Shown piece by piece: positions 34,557 through 43,790 of a stretch of 64,000 bases of DNA. This DNA comes from Streptomyces spiralis (GTDB lineage Bacteria > Actinomycetota > Actinomycetes > Streptomycetales > Streptomycetaceae): NCBI RefSeq assembly GCF_014654675.1, contig NZ_BNBC01000033.1:48546-112545 (forward strand), written 5' to 3'. Under the pieces are notes generated by a model. That model was not told the DNA's origin. It saw nothing but the letters and a program-made list of their open reading frames with translations, and searched no databases. A program made the position numbers and the translations under genes. The number at the start of each line of letters is the position of its first letter. Positions within the stretch are counted from its first letter, which is position 1.

Positions 34557-34706
34557 ATGTACGCAGCTCCCAGGACGGCCGCACGCCGCTCCCGGGGCTG
34601 CGTACCGTCATACGCGAACCTGCTCGTCGCCGATCGTGCCGTCGATCTGCTCCGCGTGAGCAGCGCACTGTGTACCGCACCGGGCTGTGCCCGCTGTCGG
34701 GGCTGA
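34557..34706 (+). CDS. Sulfur-type leader peptide 3
   Basis: A 49-residue peptide, 29 bases after riboswitch 2. Its core is RAVDLLRVSSALCTAPGCAR-C, with VDLxR and three cysteines near the C-terminus; the usual histidine is replaced by Ala. It ends 141 bases before the permease start. No strong ribosome-binding site is visible, so the true start could be internal. Confidence 0.68.
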   Translation: MYAAPRTAARRSRGCVPSYANLLVADRAVDLLRVSSALCTAPGCARCRG

Positions 34707-34847
34707 CACCTTCCCGCAGCCCCCGCACCTCCTGACGCACCGCGCCCGCGCGGTGTGCCGTTGCCTCCCCGCCCCGGTACTCGCCGTCGTGTGCGCCCCC
34801 GCATGCCGCCGCGCTACCGGGGTGTACCCACCCAGCCGGAGCCCACC

Positions 34848-35828
34848 ATGAGTGAATCCCCTGGCGCCACCGTCACCCTCCCCGAGGCGCCGACCAGCGA
34901 CGAGCCGCCAAAGCCCCTCACAGCCCAGCGAGTTGTACCGCTGCGCCGTCCCGGGCGCTGGATCGCCACCGCGGTCGTACTGGTCCTGGTCGCCCAGTTC
35001 GTGCACGGACTGGTCACCAACCCCTTCTACCAGTGGGCCCGCTGGAGCTACTGGTTCCTGCGCCCCACCATCCTCGACGGCCTGCTGATCACCCTCGAAG
35101 TCACCGCCTTCAGCGCGGTGCTGGGCCTTGTCGGCGGCATCGTGCTCGCCCTGGCCCGGCTGTCGAGGAGCCCGGTGCTGCGCGCGGTCAGCTGGACCTA
35201 CGTCTGGGCACTCCGCTCCATCCCGCTCATCGTGGTGCTGATCTTCCTCTACAACTTCAGCGCCCTGTACAAGACGTTGAGCCTCGGCATCCCCTTCGGC
35301 CCGGCCTTCTTCACCTTCGACGAGTCCAAACTCGCCACCGACATGGTCGTCGCGGTCGTCGGCCTCAGCCTCAACGAGGCCGCCTACGCGGCCGAGGTGG
35401 TCCGCGGCGGCATCCTCTCCGTCGACCAGGGCCAGCACGAGGCGGCCGCGGCGCTCGGCCTGCCGAAGGGCTACCAGTTCCGGAGGATCGTGTTTCCGCA
35501 GGCGCTGCGCTCGATCATCCCGAACTACGTCAACCAGCTCATCGGCTTGATCAAGGGCACCTCGCTGGTCTTCTACGTCTCCCTGCTCGACCTGTTCGGC
35601 TCCGCGCAGACCATGGGCTCCACCTACCCCGGCGACATCGTGCCGCTGCTGCTGGTCGTCACCGTCTGGTACCTGATCCTGACCAGCATCGTGTCCGTCA
35701 TCCAGTTCTACGTCGAGCGGCACTACGCCCGCGGTGCCACCCGCAGCCTGCCGTCGACACCGCTGCAGAAGCTCCGCACCGGTCTTTCCGACCTGCGGAC
35801 CCGCATCCGCCGGGAGGCCGCCGTATGA
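34848..35828 (+). CDS. Polar-amino-acid-type ABC transporter permease
   Basis: A 326-residue inner-membrane protein of the HisMQ/GlnP group. After an N-terminal cytosolic tail come helices around GRWIATAVVLVLVAQFVHGL and ILDGLLITLEVTAFSAVLGL, and the EAA loop QGQHEAAAALGLPKGYQFRR followed by IVFPQALRSIIPNYVNQLIG. CGGAG precedes the ATG at 34848. It overlaps the ATPase by four bases. Family members of this subgroup carry cystine or organosulfur amino acids; the riboswitch context supports that. Confidence 0.9.
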   Translation: MSESPGATVTLPEAPTSDEPPKPLTAQRVVPLRRPGRWIATAVVLVLVAQFVHGLVTNPFYQWARWSYWFLRPTILDGLLITLEVTAFSAVLGLVGGIVLALARLSRSPVLRAVSWTYVWALRSIPLIVVLIFLYNFSALYKTLSLGIPFGPAFFTFDESKLATDMVVAVVGLSLNEAAYAAEVVRGGILSVDQGQHEAAAALGLPKGYQFRRIVFPQALRSIIPNYVNQLIGLIKGTSLVFYVSLLDLFGSAQTMGSTYPGDIVPLLLVVTVWYLILTSIVSVIQFYVERHYARGATRSLPSTPLQKLRTGLSDLRTRIRREAAV

Positions 35829-36622
35829 CCGCCGAGACGCTCGAAGCCCTGGCGGACGTCGAAGCCGCCACCGTCGAGGTCCACGACGTGCACAAGTGGT
35901 ACGGCACCCACCGGGTACTGGACGGAATCGACCTGACCGTCCGCCCCGGCGAGGTCACCGTCATCCTCGGCCCCTCCGGCTCCGGCAAGTCCACCCTGCT
36001 GCGGGTCATCAACCACCTGGAGAAGCCGGAGATCGGTCACGTCAGCATCAACGGCGAACTGATCGGCGTGAAGCGGCAGGGCGACCGGCTCAAGGAGCTC
36101 GGCGAGCGGGCCATCCTCACCCAGCGCGGCCGGATCGGCTTCGTCTTCCAGAACTTCAACCTCTTCCCGCACCTGACCGTGCTGGACAACGTGGCCGCCG
36201 CACCCGTGGCGACCGGCCGGCTCAGCAGGCCCGAAGCCCAGGAACTCGCCCGCGGGCTCCTCGCCCGGGTCGGCCTTGCCGACAAGACCGGCGCCTACCC
36301 GCGCCAGCTCTCCGGCGGCCAGCAGCAGCGCGTCGCCATCGCCCGCGCCCTCGCCCTGCGCCCCGGCGTCATCCTCTTCGACGAGCCCACCTCCGCCCTC
36401 GACCCCGAACTCGTCGGTGAAGTCCTCGCCGTCATCAAGGACCTGGCGACCAGCGGCACCACCCTCGTCATCGTCACCCACGAGATCGGCTTCGCCCGCG
36501 AGATCGCCGACCGGGTCGTCTTCATCGACGGCGGCAAGATCGTCGAGCAGGGGCCGCCCTCCGAGGTCCTCGACAAACCGCGGCACGAGCGGACCAGGGA
36601 CTTCCTCAGCAAGGTCCTCTGA
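35825..36622 (+). CDS. Polar-amino-acid-type ABC transporter ATPase
   Basis: A 265-residue single nucleotide-binding domain. Walker A GPSGSGKST near residue 51, Q-loop VFQNFNLFPHLTVLDNV, signature LSGGQQQRVAIARAL, Walker B VILFDEPTSALDPE and H-loop THEIGFAREIADRV. It matches GlnQ/TcyN-type ATPases. It is coupled to the permease by ATGA and followed 62 bases later by the binding protein. Confidence 0.93.
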   Translation: MTAETLEALADVEAATVEVHDVHKWYGTHRVLDGIDLTVRPGEVTVILGPSGSGKSTLLRVINHLEKPEIGHVSINGELIGVKRQGDRLKELGERAILTQRGRIGFVFQNFNLFPHLTVLDNVAAAPVATGRLSRPEAQELARGLLARVGLADKTGAYPRQLSGGQQQRVAIARALALRPGVILFDEPTSALDPELVGEVLAVIKDLATSGTTLVIVTHEIGFAREIADRVVFIDGGKIVEQGPPSEVLDKPRHERTRDFLSKVL

Positions 36623-36683
36623 ACCGCCGTATCCCAAGACCTCCCCACGCCACCCTCCTCACCCTCAGCGACAAGGAACGGCC

Positions 36684-37712
36684 ATGCACACCCACCTCAC
36701 CCGACGCAGCCTGATACGCGGCATCACCGCGGCGACCGCCGTCGCCTCCCTGGCCACCGGGCTCGCCGCCTGCGGTGGCAACAGCGACGCGGCCACCTCC
36801 ACCGACAGCGCCGCCAAGGCCGGCGAGGTCGTCATCGGACGGGTCTCCAACGGCGCCGCCGTCCAGACCACCATCAAGGTCGCCGAGGTCAAGTCCATCA
36901 GCGCCGAACTGCCCGCCGCGGTCAAGAAGAGCGGCAAGCTGCAGATCGGCATCGGTGCCCTGCCCGCCGGGTTCCCGCCGCTGGCGTACGTCGGCAACGA
37001 CCAGAAGACTCTCACCGGCTCCGAGCCCGACCTCGGCCGCCTGGTCGCCGCGGTCTTCGGCCTCAAGCCCGAGGTGAAGAACTCCACCTGGGAGAACCTC
37101 TTCGTCGGCGTCGACAGCGGCAAGGTCGACGTGGCCTTCTCCAACGTCACCGACACCGAGGAGCGCAAGAAGAAGTACGAGTTCGCCTCCTACCGGCAGG
37201 ACAACCTCGCCTTCATCGTGCCGAAGAAGAGCACCTGGAACTTCGACGGCAACTACGAGAACCTCGCCGGCAAGACGATCGCCGTCGGCTCCGGCACCAA
37301 CCAGGAGCGGATCCTCCTGGAGTGGAAGGACAAGCTGGCCAAGGAGGGCAAGAAGCTCACCGTCAAGTACTTCCAGGACAGCACCAGCACCTACCTGGCC
37401 CTGAACAGCGGCAAGGTCGACGCCTCCTTCGGCCCCAACCCCGGCTTCGCCTACCACAACCGCCAGGTGGCCAACACGCCCAACGCCACCCGCACCGCGG
37501 GCACCTACTCCGGCGCGGGCGCGAGCCTGCAGGGCCTGATCGCGGCGACGGCGAAGAAGGACAGCGGGCTCGCCAAGCCGCTGGCCGACGCCGTCAACTA
37601 CCTGATCGAGAACGGTCAGTACGCCGAGTGGCTCAAGGCGTACAACCTCTCCGACGAGGCCGTCGCCAAGTCCGAGGTCAACCCGCCCGGGCTGCCGCTG
37701 GACAACTCCTGA
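36684..37712 (+). CDS. Polar-amino-acid-type substrate-binding lipoprotein
   Basis: A 342-residue family 3 binding protein. RRSLIRGITAATAVASLATG leads to the lipobox LAAC, so it is a lipoprotein, with a twin-arginine-like pair in the signal. The two lobes are visible in LQIGIGALPAGFPPLAYVGN and AGKTIAVGSGTNQERILLEW. AAGGAA precedes ATG 36684. It delivers the transported sulfur compound, probably cystine-like or a sulfonate, to the permease. Confidence 0.9.
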   Translation: MHTHLTRRSLIRGITAATAVASLATGLAACGGNSDAATSTDSAAKAGEVVIGRVSNGAAVQTTIKVAEVKSISAELPAAVKKSGKLQIGIGALPAGFPPLAYVGNDQKTLTGSEPDLGRLVAAVFGLKPEVKNSTWENLFVGVDSGKVDVAFSNVTDTEERKKKYEFASYRQDNLAFIVPKKSTWNFDGNYENLAGKTIAVGSGTNQERILLEWKDKLAKEGKKLTVKYFQDSTSTYLALNSGKVDASFGPNPGFAYHNRQVANTPNATRTAGTYSGAGASLQGLIAATAKKDSGLAKPLADAVNYLIENGQYAEWLKAYNLSDEAVAKSEVNPPGLPLDNS

Positions 37713-37801
37713 CCACCGCGTGCCGGGGACTCCACCGCCGCCCCGCGACGGAGTTCCCGCGCGCCGGACACCCCGAGCCGCACCCTGGAGACCGCCACAC
37801 C

Positions 37802-38527
37802 ATGTCCGTCATCACCCTCGACGCCAGCTCCTCGCACATCCTGGACAACCCCGCATGGGCCGCGCTCACCGGCCCCCACGCCCACTTCGCCGAACGAATC
37901 GGCCACGCCGCCCGCTATCACCAGGACGTGGCTCCCTTCTACGCCGTTGCCGACGAGGACGACCCGCGCGCCTGGGGCGACCTCGCCGCGCTCGTCGGCC
38001 CCGGTGGCACCGCCTCGGTGCGAGGCGTCACCGAGGCACCGGAGGGCTGGGAGGTCGTCGGCATCGGACACGGCGTCCAGCTCGTGGACACCGGCCTGCG
38101 AGCGGAGCCCGACCCCGAGGCCGTACGGCTCGGCTCCGACGACGTGCCGGAGATCCTCGACCTGGTCGCCCGCACCGAACCCGGCCCCTATCTGCCCCGC
38201 ACCGTCGAGATGGGTACCTACCTGGGCATCCGCCACCGCGGCCGCCTGATCGCCTTGGCCGGCGAACGCCTCCGCCCACCCGGCTGGACCGAGATCAGCG
38301 CCGTGTGCACCGACCCGGCGTATCGCGGCCGGGGTTTGGCCACCCGTCTGGTCCGCGCCGTCGCGGCCGGCATCAAGGAGCGCGGCGAGCGGCCCTTCCT
38401 GCACGCCAGGGCCGACAACGCGAACGCGATCCGGCTGTACGAGTCGATCGGCTTCACCCTGCGCTGCCGCACGGTCTTCTCACTCGTACGGCAGACCGAA
38501 GCCGCCTTCCTGGAAGAAACGGCATAG
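37802..38527 (+). CDS. GNAT-family N-acetyltransferase
   Basis: A 241-residue protein whose C-terminal half is a GNAT domain: EISAVCTDPAYRGRGLATRL near residue 160 is the acetyl-CoA pyrophosphate loop (RGRGLA), and LHARADNANAIRLYESIGFT near 205 the final beta-alpha unit. The N-terminal half resembles a degenerate second GNAT repeat. GGAG precedes the ATG. It belongs to the riboswitch-2 operon. It may acetylate cysteine-like thiols, as GNATs in cystine-use operons do; the substrate is inferred. Confidence 0.85.
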   Translation: MSVITLDASSSHILDNPAWAALTGPHAHFAERIGHAARYHQDVAPFYAVADEDDPRAWGDLAALVGPGGTASVRGVTEAPEGWEVVGIGHGVQLVDTGLRAEPDPEAVRLGSDDVPEILDLVARTEPGPYLPRTVEMGTYLGIRHRGRLIALAGERLRPPGWTEISAVCTDPAYRGRGLATRLVRAVAAGIKERGERPFLHARADNANAIRLYESIGFTLRCRTVFSLVRQTEAAFLEETA

Positions 38528-38573
38528 CCGTGCCGTTGTCCTTGTCGAAGGCGATGACTTGGAGGTGGGCCGC

Positions 38574-38660
38574 GTGACACGTGTACCGCGTGCCGTACGC
38601 CTCCACAGCCGGCCCCACATCGACCTTCAGCGCGTGGCCGGCGCCCTCTGTTGTTCCTGA
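38574..38660 (+). CDS. Sulfur-type leader peptide 4
   Basis: A 28-residue GTG-start peptide with GGAGG seven bases upstream. LHSRPHIDLQRVAGALCCS is its C-terminal half, with the PHIDLxR core and a double cysteine just before the stop. It lies 47 bases after the acetyltransferase and 77 bases before the monooxygenase at 38738. Confidence 0.83.
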   Translation: MTRVPRAVRLHSRPHIDLQRVAGALCCS

Positions 38661-38737
38661 CCCCGTTTCCCTCGCGCCGTGCGCCCACCCTCGTCGTGGG
38701 CCGGTGATCTCATACGGACCTCCAGGAAGGCACCTTC

Positions 38738-39952
38738 GTGTCCTCAACTGCCCCTTCACATTTGCACCTTGCCGTCGCTCTGGACGGCACCGGCTGGCAC
38801 CCCGCCTCCTGGCGCGAGCCAGTCGCCCGTCCCCGGGACCTGTTCACCGCCGGATACTGGGCCGATCTGGTCGCCGAGGCCGAGCGCGGCCTGCTCGACT
38901 TCGTCACCCTCGAGGACGGCCTCGGCCTGCAGTCCTCGCACTACGGCGAGCCGGACGACCGTACGGACCAGGTGCGCGGCCGCCTCGACGCCGTACTCAT
39001 CGCCTCCCGCATCGCTCCCCTCACCCGGCACATCGGCCTGGTTCCGACGGTGATCGCCACGCACACCGAGCCCTTCCACATCTCCAAGGCCATCGCCACC
39101 CTCGACTACGTCAGCACCGGCCGGGCCGGCCTGCGCGTGCAGATCACCGCCCGCCCGCACGAGGCCGACCACTTCGGCCGCCGCACGTTCCCGCCGATCA
39201 GCCTGGAGGAGTTGCGGACGCCGGCCGGACAGGAGCGCCTCACCGAGCTGTTCGACGAGGCCGCCGACTACGTCGAGGTCGTGCGGCGGCTGTGGGACAG
39301 CTGGGAGGACGGCGCCGAGATCCGGGATGCGGCCACCGGCCGCTTCATCGACCGGGACAAGCTGCACTACATCGACTTCGAGGGCAAGCACTTCAGCGTC
39401 AAGGGCCCGTCCATCACCCCGCGCCCGCCGCAGGGCCAGCCGCTGGTCACCGCCCTCGCCCACCAGACCGTTCCGTACCGGCTCGTGGCCCGCCAGGCCG
39501 ACATCGGCTACGTCACCCCGCACGACGCCGAGCAGGCCCGCGCGATCGTCGCCGAGATCCGCGCCGAGCAGGAGGCGGCCGCACGCGGGGACGAACTCCT
39601 GCACGTCTTCGGGGACTTGGTGGTCTTCCTGGACGACGCGCAGGCCGCCGCGGAGGACCGGCGCGCGCGCCTCGACGCCCTGGCGGGGGAGTCGTACACC
39701 AGCGACGCACGCGTCTTCGCCGGCACGCCCTCCCAACTCGCCGACCTGCTGCAGGAGCTGGCGGCGGAAGGATTGAGCGGCTTCCGTCTGCGCCCCGCCG
39801 TCGCGGGCCACGACCTGCCCGCCATCACCCAGGGCCTGGTACCCGAACTACAGGCCCGGGGCGCCTTCCGCACCGCCTACGAGGCCGACACTCTGCGTGG
39901 CCTGCTGGGCCTGCCCCGCCCCGCCAGCCGCTACGCCGCAGCGACCGCCTGA
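38738..39952 (+). CDS. Luciferase-like monooxygenase behind leader 4
   Basis: A 404-residue LLM enzyme starting from a GTG with AGGAAGG upstream. HLHLAVALDGTGWHPASWRE, DFVTLEDGLGLQSSHYGEPD, KAIATLDYVSTGRAGLRVQI and SITPRPPQGQPLVTALAH are its barrel segments. It is a paralogue of the enzyme at 32966 on the opposite strand. It leads a gene block of four monooxygenases. Substrate unknown, presumably an organosulfur compound. Confidence 0.86.
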   Translation: MSSTAPSHLHLAVALDGTGWHPASWREPVARPRDLFTAGYWADLVAEAERGLLDFVTLEDGLGLQSSHYGEPDDRTDQVRGRLDAVLIASRIAPLTRHIGLVPTVIATHTEPFHISKAIATLDYVSTGRAGLRVQITARPHEADHFGRRTFPPISLEELRTPAGQERLTELFDEAADYVEVVRRLWDSWEDGAEIRDAATGRFIDRDKLHYIDFEGKHFSVKGPSITPRPPQGQPLVTALAHQTVPYRLVARQADIGYVTPHDAEQARAIVAEIRAEQEAAARGDELLHVFGDLVVFLDDAQAAAEDRRARLDALAGESYTSDARVFAGTPSQLADLLQELAAEGLSGFRLRPAVAGHDLPAITQGLVPELQARGAFRTAYEADTLRGLLGLPRPASRYAAATA

Positions 39953-39973
39953 GCCGGAAGGACCGCATCCACC

Positions 39974-41350
39974 ATGAGCAAGCCGCTGAAGCAGATCCAT
40001 CTGGCCGCGCACTTCCCGGGCGTCAACAACACCACCGTGTGGAGCGACCCGGCTGCCGGCAGCCACATCGAGTTCGACTCCTTCGTCCGCTTCGCGCAGA
40101 CCGCCGAACGCGCCAAGTTCGACTTCCTGTTCCTCGCCGAGGGCCTGCGCCTGCGTGAGCAGGGCGGGAAGATCTACGACCTGGACGTCGTCGGCCGGCC
40201 CGACACCTTCACGGTCCTTGCCGCGCTCGCCGCCGTCACCGAGCACCTCGGCCTGACCGGCACCATCAACTCCACCTTCAACGAGCCCTACGAGGTGGCC
40301 CGCCAGTTCGCCGGCCTCGACCACCTCTCCGGCGGCCGCTCGGCCTGGAACGTCGTCACCTCCTGGGACGCCTTCACCGGCGAGAACTTCCGCCGCGGCG
40401 GCTTCCTGCCCCAGACGGAGCGCTACTCCCGCGCCAAGGAGTTCCTGGCCACGGCGAATGAGCTCTTCGACTCCTGGCACGGCGACGAGATCGTCGCCGA
40501 CCAGGCCACGGGCGTCTTCCTGCGCGACGCCAAGGCCGGCGCGTTCGTCCACAGCGGGCAACACTTCGACATCCGCGGACAGTTTAACGTCCCGCGCTCA
40601 CCGCAGGGCCGCCCGGTGATCTTCCAGGCCGGTGACTCCGACGAGGGCCGCGAGTTCGCCGCCTCCAGCGCCGACGCCATCTTCAGCCGGTACGCCACCC
40701 TGGAGGGCGGCCGGGCCTTCTACACGGACGTCAAGAACCGCCTCGCCAAGTACGGCCGCCGGCACGACGAACTGCTCATCCTGCCCGCCGCGAGCTTCGT
40801 CCTCGCCGACACGGACGAAGAGGCCGGGGAACTGGCCAAGGAGGTGCGCCGACAGCAGGTCAGCGGTGCCACCGCCATCAAGCACCTGGAGTTCGTCTGG
40901 AACCGGGACCTGTCCTCCTACGACCCCGAGGGCCCGCTGCCCGACATCGACCCGGACCTCAGCGCCGACCACATCTCCAAGGGCCGCGCCCAGGTCCGCA
41001 TGTACCGTGACCCGCTGGCCACCGCCCGCGAGTGGCGTGAGCTGGCCGCCGCCCACAACTGGTCCATCCGCGACCTGGTCATCGAGACGGGCAACCGCCA
41101 GAACTTCATCGGCTCCCCGGCGACCGTCGCCCGGACCATCAACGAGTACGTCCAGGCGGACGCGAGCGACGGCTTCATCCTCGTCCCGCACATCACGCCC
41201 ACCGGCCTGGACGACTTCGCCGACAAGGTCGTCCCGCTCCTGCAGGAACAGGGCGTGTTCCGCACCGACTACGAGGGCCCGACCCTCCGGCACCACCTCG
41301 GCCTCGCCCACCCGGACGAACTGCGGGGCGAGGAGCGGGCGGCGTCGTGA
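39974..41350 (+). CDS. NtaA/SnaA/DszA-type FMN-dependent monooxygenase
   Basis: A 458-residue long-type luciferase-like enzyme. QIHLAAHFPGVNNTTVWSDP, FLAEGLRLREQGGKIYDLDV, SGGRSAWNVVTSWDAFTGEN and PVIFQAGDSDEGREFAASSA define the NtaA/DmoA/DszA group, whose characterised members cut C-S or C-N bonds with FMNH2 and O2. It is a paralogue of 31569-32969. The stop overlaps the next start by four bases. Confidence 0.89.
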   Translation: MSKPLKQIHLAAHFPGVNNTTVWSDPAAGSHIEFDSFVRFAQTAERAKFDFLFLAEGLRLREQGGKIYDLDVVGRPDTFTVLAALAAVTEHLGLTGTINSTFNEPYEVARQFAGLDHLSGGRSAWNVVTSWDAFTGENFRRGGFLPQTERYSRAKEFLATANELFDSWHGDEIVADQATGVFLRDAKAGAFVHSGQHFDIRGQFNVPRSPQGRPVIFQAGDSDEGREFAASSADAIFSRYATLEGGRAFYTDVKNRLAKYGRRHDELLILPAASFVLADTDEEAGELAKEVRRQQVSGATAIKHLEFVWNRDLSSYDPEGPLPDIDPDLSADHISKGRAQVRMYRDPLATAREWRELAAAHNWSIRDLVIETGNRQNFIGSPATVARTINEYVQADASDGFILVPHITPTGLDDFADKVVPLLQEQGVFRTDYEGPTLRHHLGLAHPDELRGEERAAS

Positions 41351-42438
41351 AATTCCTCGCCATCACACTCGTCGTGCACCGCCCGGATCCCATCACCGGG
41401 ATACAGAAGCCGACCCACGACCGCTTCCGCGAAGTGCTCGACAACGCCCTGCTCGCCGAGGAGCTCGGCTTCGACGGCTTCGGCGTGGGGGAGCGGCACG
41501 AGCGGCCGTTCATCTCCTCCTCGCCGACCGTCGTCCTGAGCCATGTGGCCGCCCTGACGAAGCGGATCCGCCTGTTCACGGCCGTCACCACGCTCAGCCT
41601 GCTGGACCCCGTCCGGGCGTACGAGGACTACGCCACCCTCGACCACCTGTCGGACGGACGCCTCGACCTGATCATCGGCAAGGGCAACGGCGCCGCCCAG
41701 CGCGACCTGTTCCACGTCACGCCCGAGAGCCAGTGGGACCGCAACGCCGAGAGCTACGAGGTCTTCCGCAAGATCTGGCGCCAGGACAAGGTCACCGCCG
41801 ACACCCGCTTCCGTCCCCCGCTGACGGACGCCGAGGTGTGGCCGCGTCCGTACCAGCGGCCGGTCCGGGTCTGGCACGGCAGCGCGACCAGCAAGGAGTC
41901 GGTCGACCTGGCCGCCCGCTACGGCGACCCGCTCTTCTCGGCGAACGTCACCAACCCCATCGAGCCGTACGCCGAGCTGATCCGCCACTACCGCGAGCGC
42001 TGGGAGCACTACGGCCACGATCCGGCGCAGATCGCCGTCGGCGCGGGCACGGCGGGCATCCACGTCGCGCCCACCTCCCAGCAGGCCCTCACCGCATACC
42101 GGCCGATCTTCGAGTCCAACCTGGCCTTCTTCAAGAAGGCGGGCCTGCCGGTCGTCTTCGAGACCCTGGAGGACTTCGTCGAACGCAGCTCCGCGCTGAT
42201 CGGCAGCCCGCAGCAGGTCATCGACAAGGTGCACCGCTACCACGAACAGTTCGGGCACACCGTCCTCCACGTGCACGCCGACGCGGGCGGGCTGACGGAG
42301 TCCCAGCACCGTTCCTCCCTCGAGCTGTTCCAGTCCAAGGTCGCCCCCGTGCTGCGCCGCGAGATCCCGGACCCGCCGTTCGCATGGGGCCCCGTGCTTC
42401 CGGCAACACCACTCACCCAGGAGTCCGTCCATGTCTGA
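41347..42438 (+). CDS. Luciferase-like monooxygenase
   Basis: A 363-residue LLM enzyme with a GTG start inside the previous stop (GTGA). DGFGVGERHERPFISSSPTV, AYEDYATLDHLSDGRLDLII and VRVWHGSATSKESVDLAARY align with the enzyme at 11515. It is coupled to the next gene by an eight-base overlap. Substrate unknown. Confidence 0.86.
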   Translation: MKFLAITLVVHRPDPITGIQKPTHDRFREVLDNALLAEELGFDGFGVGERHERPFISSSPTVVLSHVAALTKRIRLFTAVTTLSLLDPVRAYEDYATLDHLSDGRLDLIIGKGNGAAQRDLFHVTPESQWDRNAESYEVFRKIWRQDKVTADTRFRPPLTDAEVWPRPYQRPVRVWHGSATSKESVDLAARYGDPLFSANVTNPIEPYAELIRHYRERWEHYGHDPAQIAVGAGTAGIHVAPTSQQALTAYRPIFESNLAFFKKAGLPVVFETLEDFVERSSALIGSPQQVIDKVHRYHEQFGHTVLHVHADAGGLTESQHRSSLELFQSKVAPVLRREIPDPPFAWGPVLPATPLTQESVHV

Positions 42439-43579
42439 CATCGCCCTCGGAGTTCTCGACCTGGTCCCGATCCCCTCCGGCTCGACGGCAACCGATGCCC
42501 TGCGCAACTCCATCGACCTCGCACAGCAGGCCGAGCGCCTCGGATATGCCCGCTACTGGTTCGCCGAGCACCACCTCAATCCGGGCGTGGCAGGCACGTC
42601 CCCGGCGGTCGTCCTGGCCCTGACCGCGTCCGCCACCTCCACCATCCGGCTCGGTTCCGGGGCCGTGCAGCTCGGGCACCGCACGGCGCTGTCCACCGTG
42701 GAGGAGTTCGGCCTGCTCGACGCGCTGCACCCGGGCCGCTTCGACCTGGGCCTGGGCCGCTCGGGCGGCCGCCCGCCGGGACAGCCGGCCGCACCCTTGC
42801 CGACGGCGACCCCGGTCGTCGACGGCCGCACCCCGAACGGCCTGTTGATCCCGCCCCGCTTCTCCTTCGAGCATCTGCTCGGGTCACCCCGCATCGCGCT
42901 GCAGCGCAGGCTGCTTCTGCTGCCGGGCGCCGAGTCACAGGACTACGCCGAGCAGATCGACGACATCCTCGCCCTGCTCGCCGGCACCTACCGGTCCCCG
43001 GAGGGCGTCGAGGCGCACGTCGTGCCGGGGGAGGGCGCCGACGTGGAGCTGTGGATCCTGGGCAGCAGCGGTGGTCAGAGCGCCGCTGTCGCGGGCCGCA
43101 ACGGTCTGCGGTTCGCGGCGAACTACCACGTCAGCCCGGCCACGGTGCTGGAGGCGGTGGAGGGTTACCGGTCCTTCTTCCAGCCCTCCGAGTTCCTCGA
43201 CAAGCCGTACGTCAGCGTCTCCGCGGACGTCGTCGTCGCGGAGGACGACGCCACCGCCCGCGCACTCGCCACCGGCTACGGCCCGTGGGTGCGCAGCATC
43301 CGCACCGCCGAGGGCGCCATCGAGTTCCCGACGCCGGAGGAAGCGCGAGCCCACACATGGACCGACGAGGACCGGGCCCTCGTCCAGGACCGCCTCGACA
43401 CCCAGTTCGTCGGCTCACCGGGCAGGGTGGCCGACCAGCTGGAACAACTCCAGGAGGCAACGGGCGCGGACGAGTTGCTCATCACGACGATCACCCACGA
43501 CCACACGGACCGGGTCCGTTCGTACGAACTGCTCGCGGAGGAATGGCGCCGCCGGGGTCACTCCCTCCCGCCGAGCTGA
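42431..43579 (+). CDS. Luciferase-like monooxygenase (alkanal-type)
   Basis: A 382-residue LLM enzyme: IALGVLDLVPIPSGSTATDA, YARYWFAEHHLNPGVAGTSP, GSGAVQLGHRTALSTVEEFG and HPGRFDLGLGRSGGRPPGQP. The AEHH loop and the GHR segment are those of the luxAB-like 'MsnO8/YhbW' group. ATG 42431 overlaps the preceding gene. Confidence 0.86.
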   Translation: MSDIALGVLDLVPIPSGSTATDALRNSIDLAQQAERLGYARYWFAEHHLNPGVAGTSPAVVLALTASATSTIRLGSGAVQLGHRTALSTVEEFGLLDALHPGRFDLGLGRSGGRPPGQPAAPLPTATPVVDGRTPNGLLIPPRFSFEHLLGSPRIALQRRLLLLPGAESQDYAEQIDDILALLAGTYRSPEGVEAHVVPGEGADVELWILGSSGGQSAAVAGRNGLRFAANYHVSPATVLEAVEGYRSFFQPSEFLDKPYVSVSADVVVAEDDATARALATGYGPWVRSIRTAEGAIEFPTPEEARAHTWTDEDRALVQDRLDTQFVGSPGRVADQLEQLQEATGADELLITTITHDHTDRVRSYELLAEEWRRRGHSLPPS

Positions 43580-43749
43580 TGCTCGCGGTCCCACGGCTCG
43601 TACTCCCGGTCGACGGCCTGCTGCCAGTCCGGCAGTGGCAGACCTGGAATGTCGGCCGACAGCGAGGTCACGCGGCGCCGGTGCTCCGCCGGATCCGAGC
43701 ACGTGAGGCGGAGAAAGCCGCGTCCGAGCCCGCCGCCGCCCACGCCTGA
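43579..43749 (+). CDS. Small coupled ORF, doubtful
   Basis: A 56-codon frame starting MLAVPRLVLPVDGLLPVRQW at a TGATG overlap with the preceding stop, with GC-rich third positions. No family recognised. An antisense frame (43558-43764) also looks protein-like, so the coding strand is unsettled. It fills the gap before the FMN reductase. Confidence 0.3.
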   Translation: MLAVPRLVLPVDGLLPVRQWQTWNVGRQRGHAAPVLRRIRAREAEKAASEPAAAHA

Positions 43750-43790
43750 CCGCGGCCCGCACACGAAACGACGAATCGAAAGGTCCTCCC

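Noticed and set aside
43558..43764. Minus-strand frame containing LPDWQQAVDREYEPWDRE
   Set aside because: It looks protein-like but has no ribosome-binding site, runs against an operon, and I could not assign a family. Kept only as a doubt about the small plus-strand ORF there.
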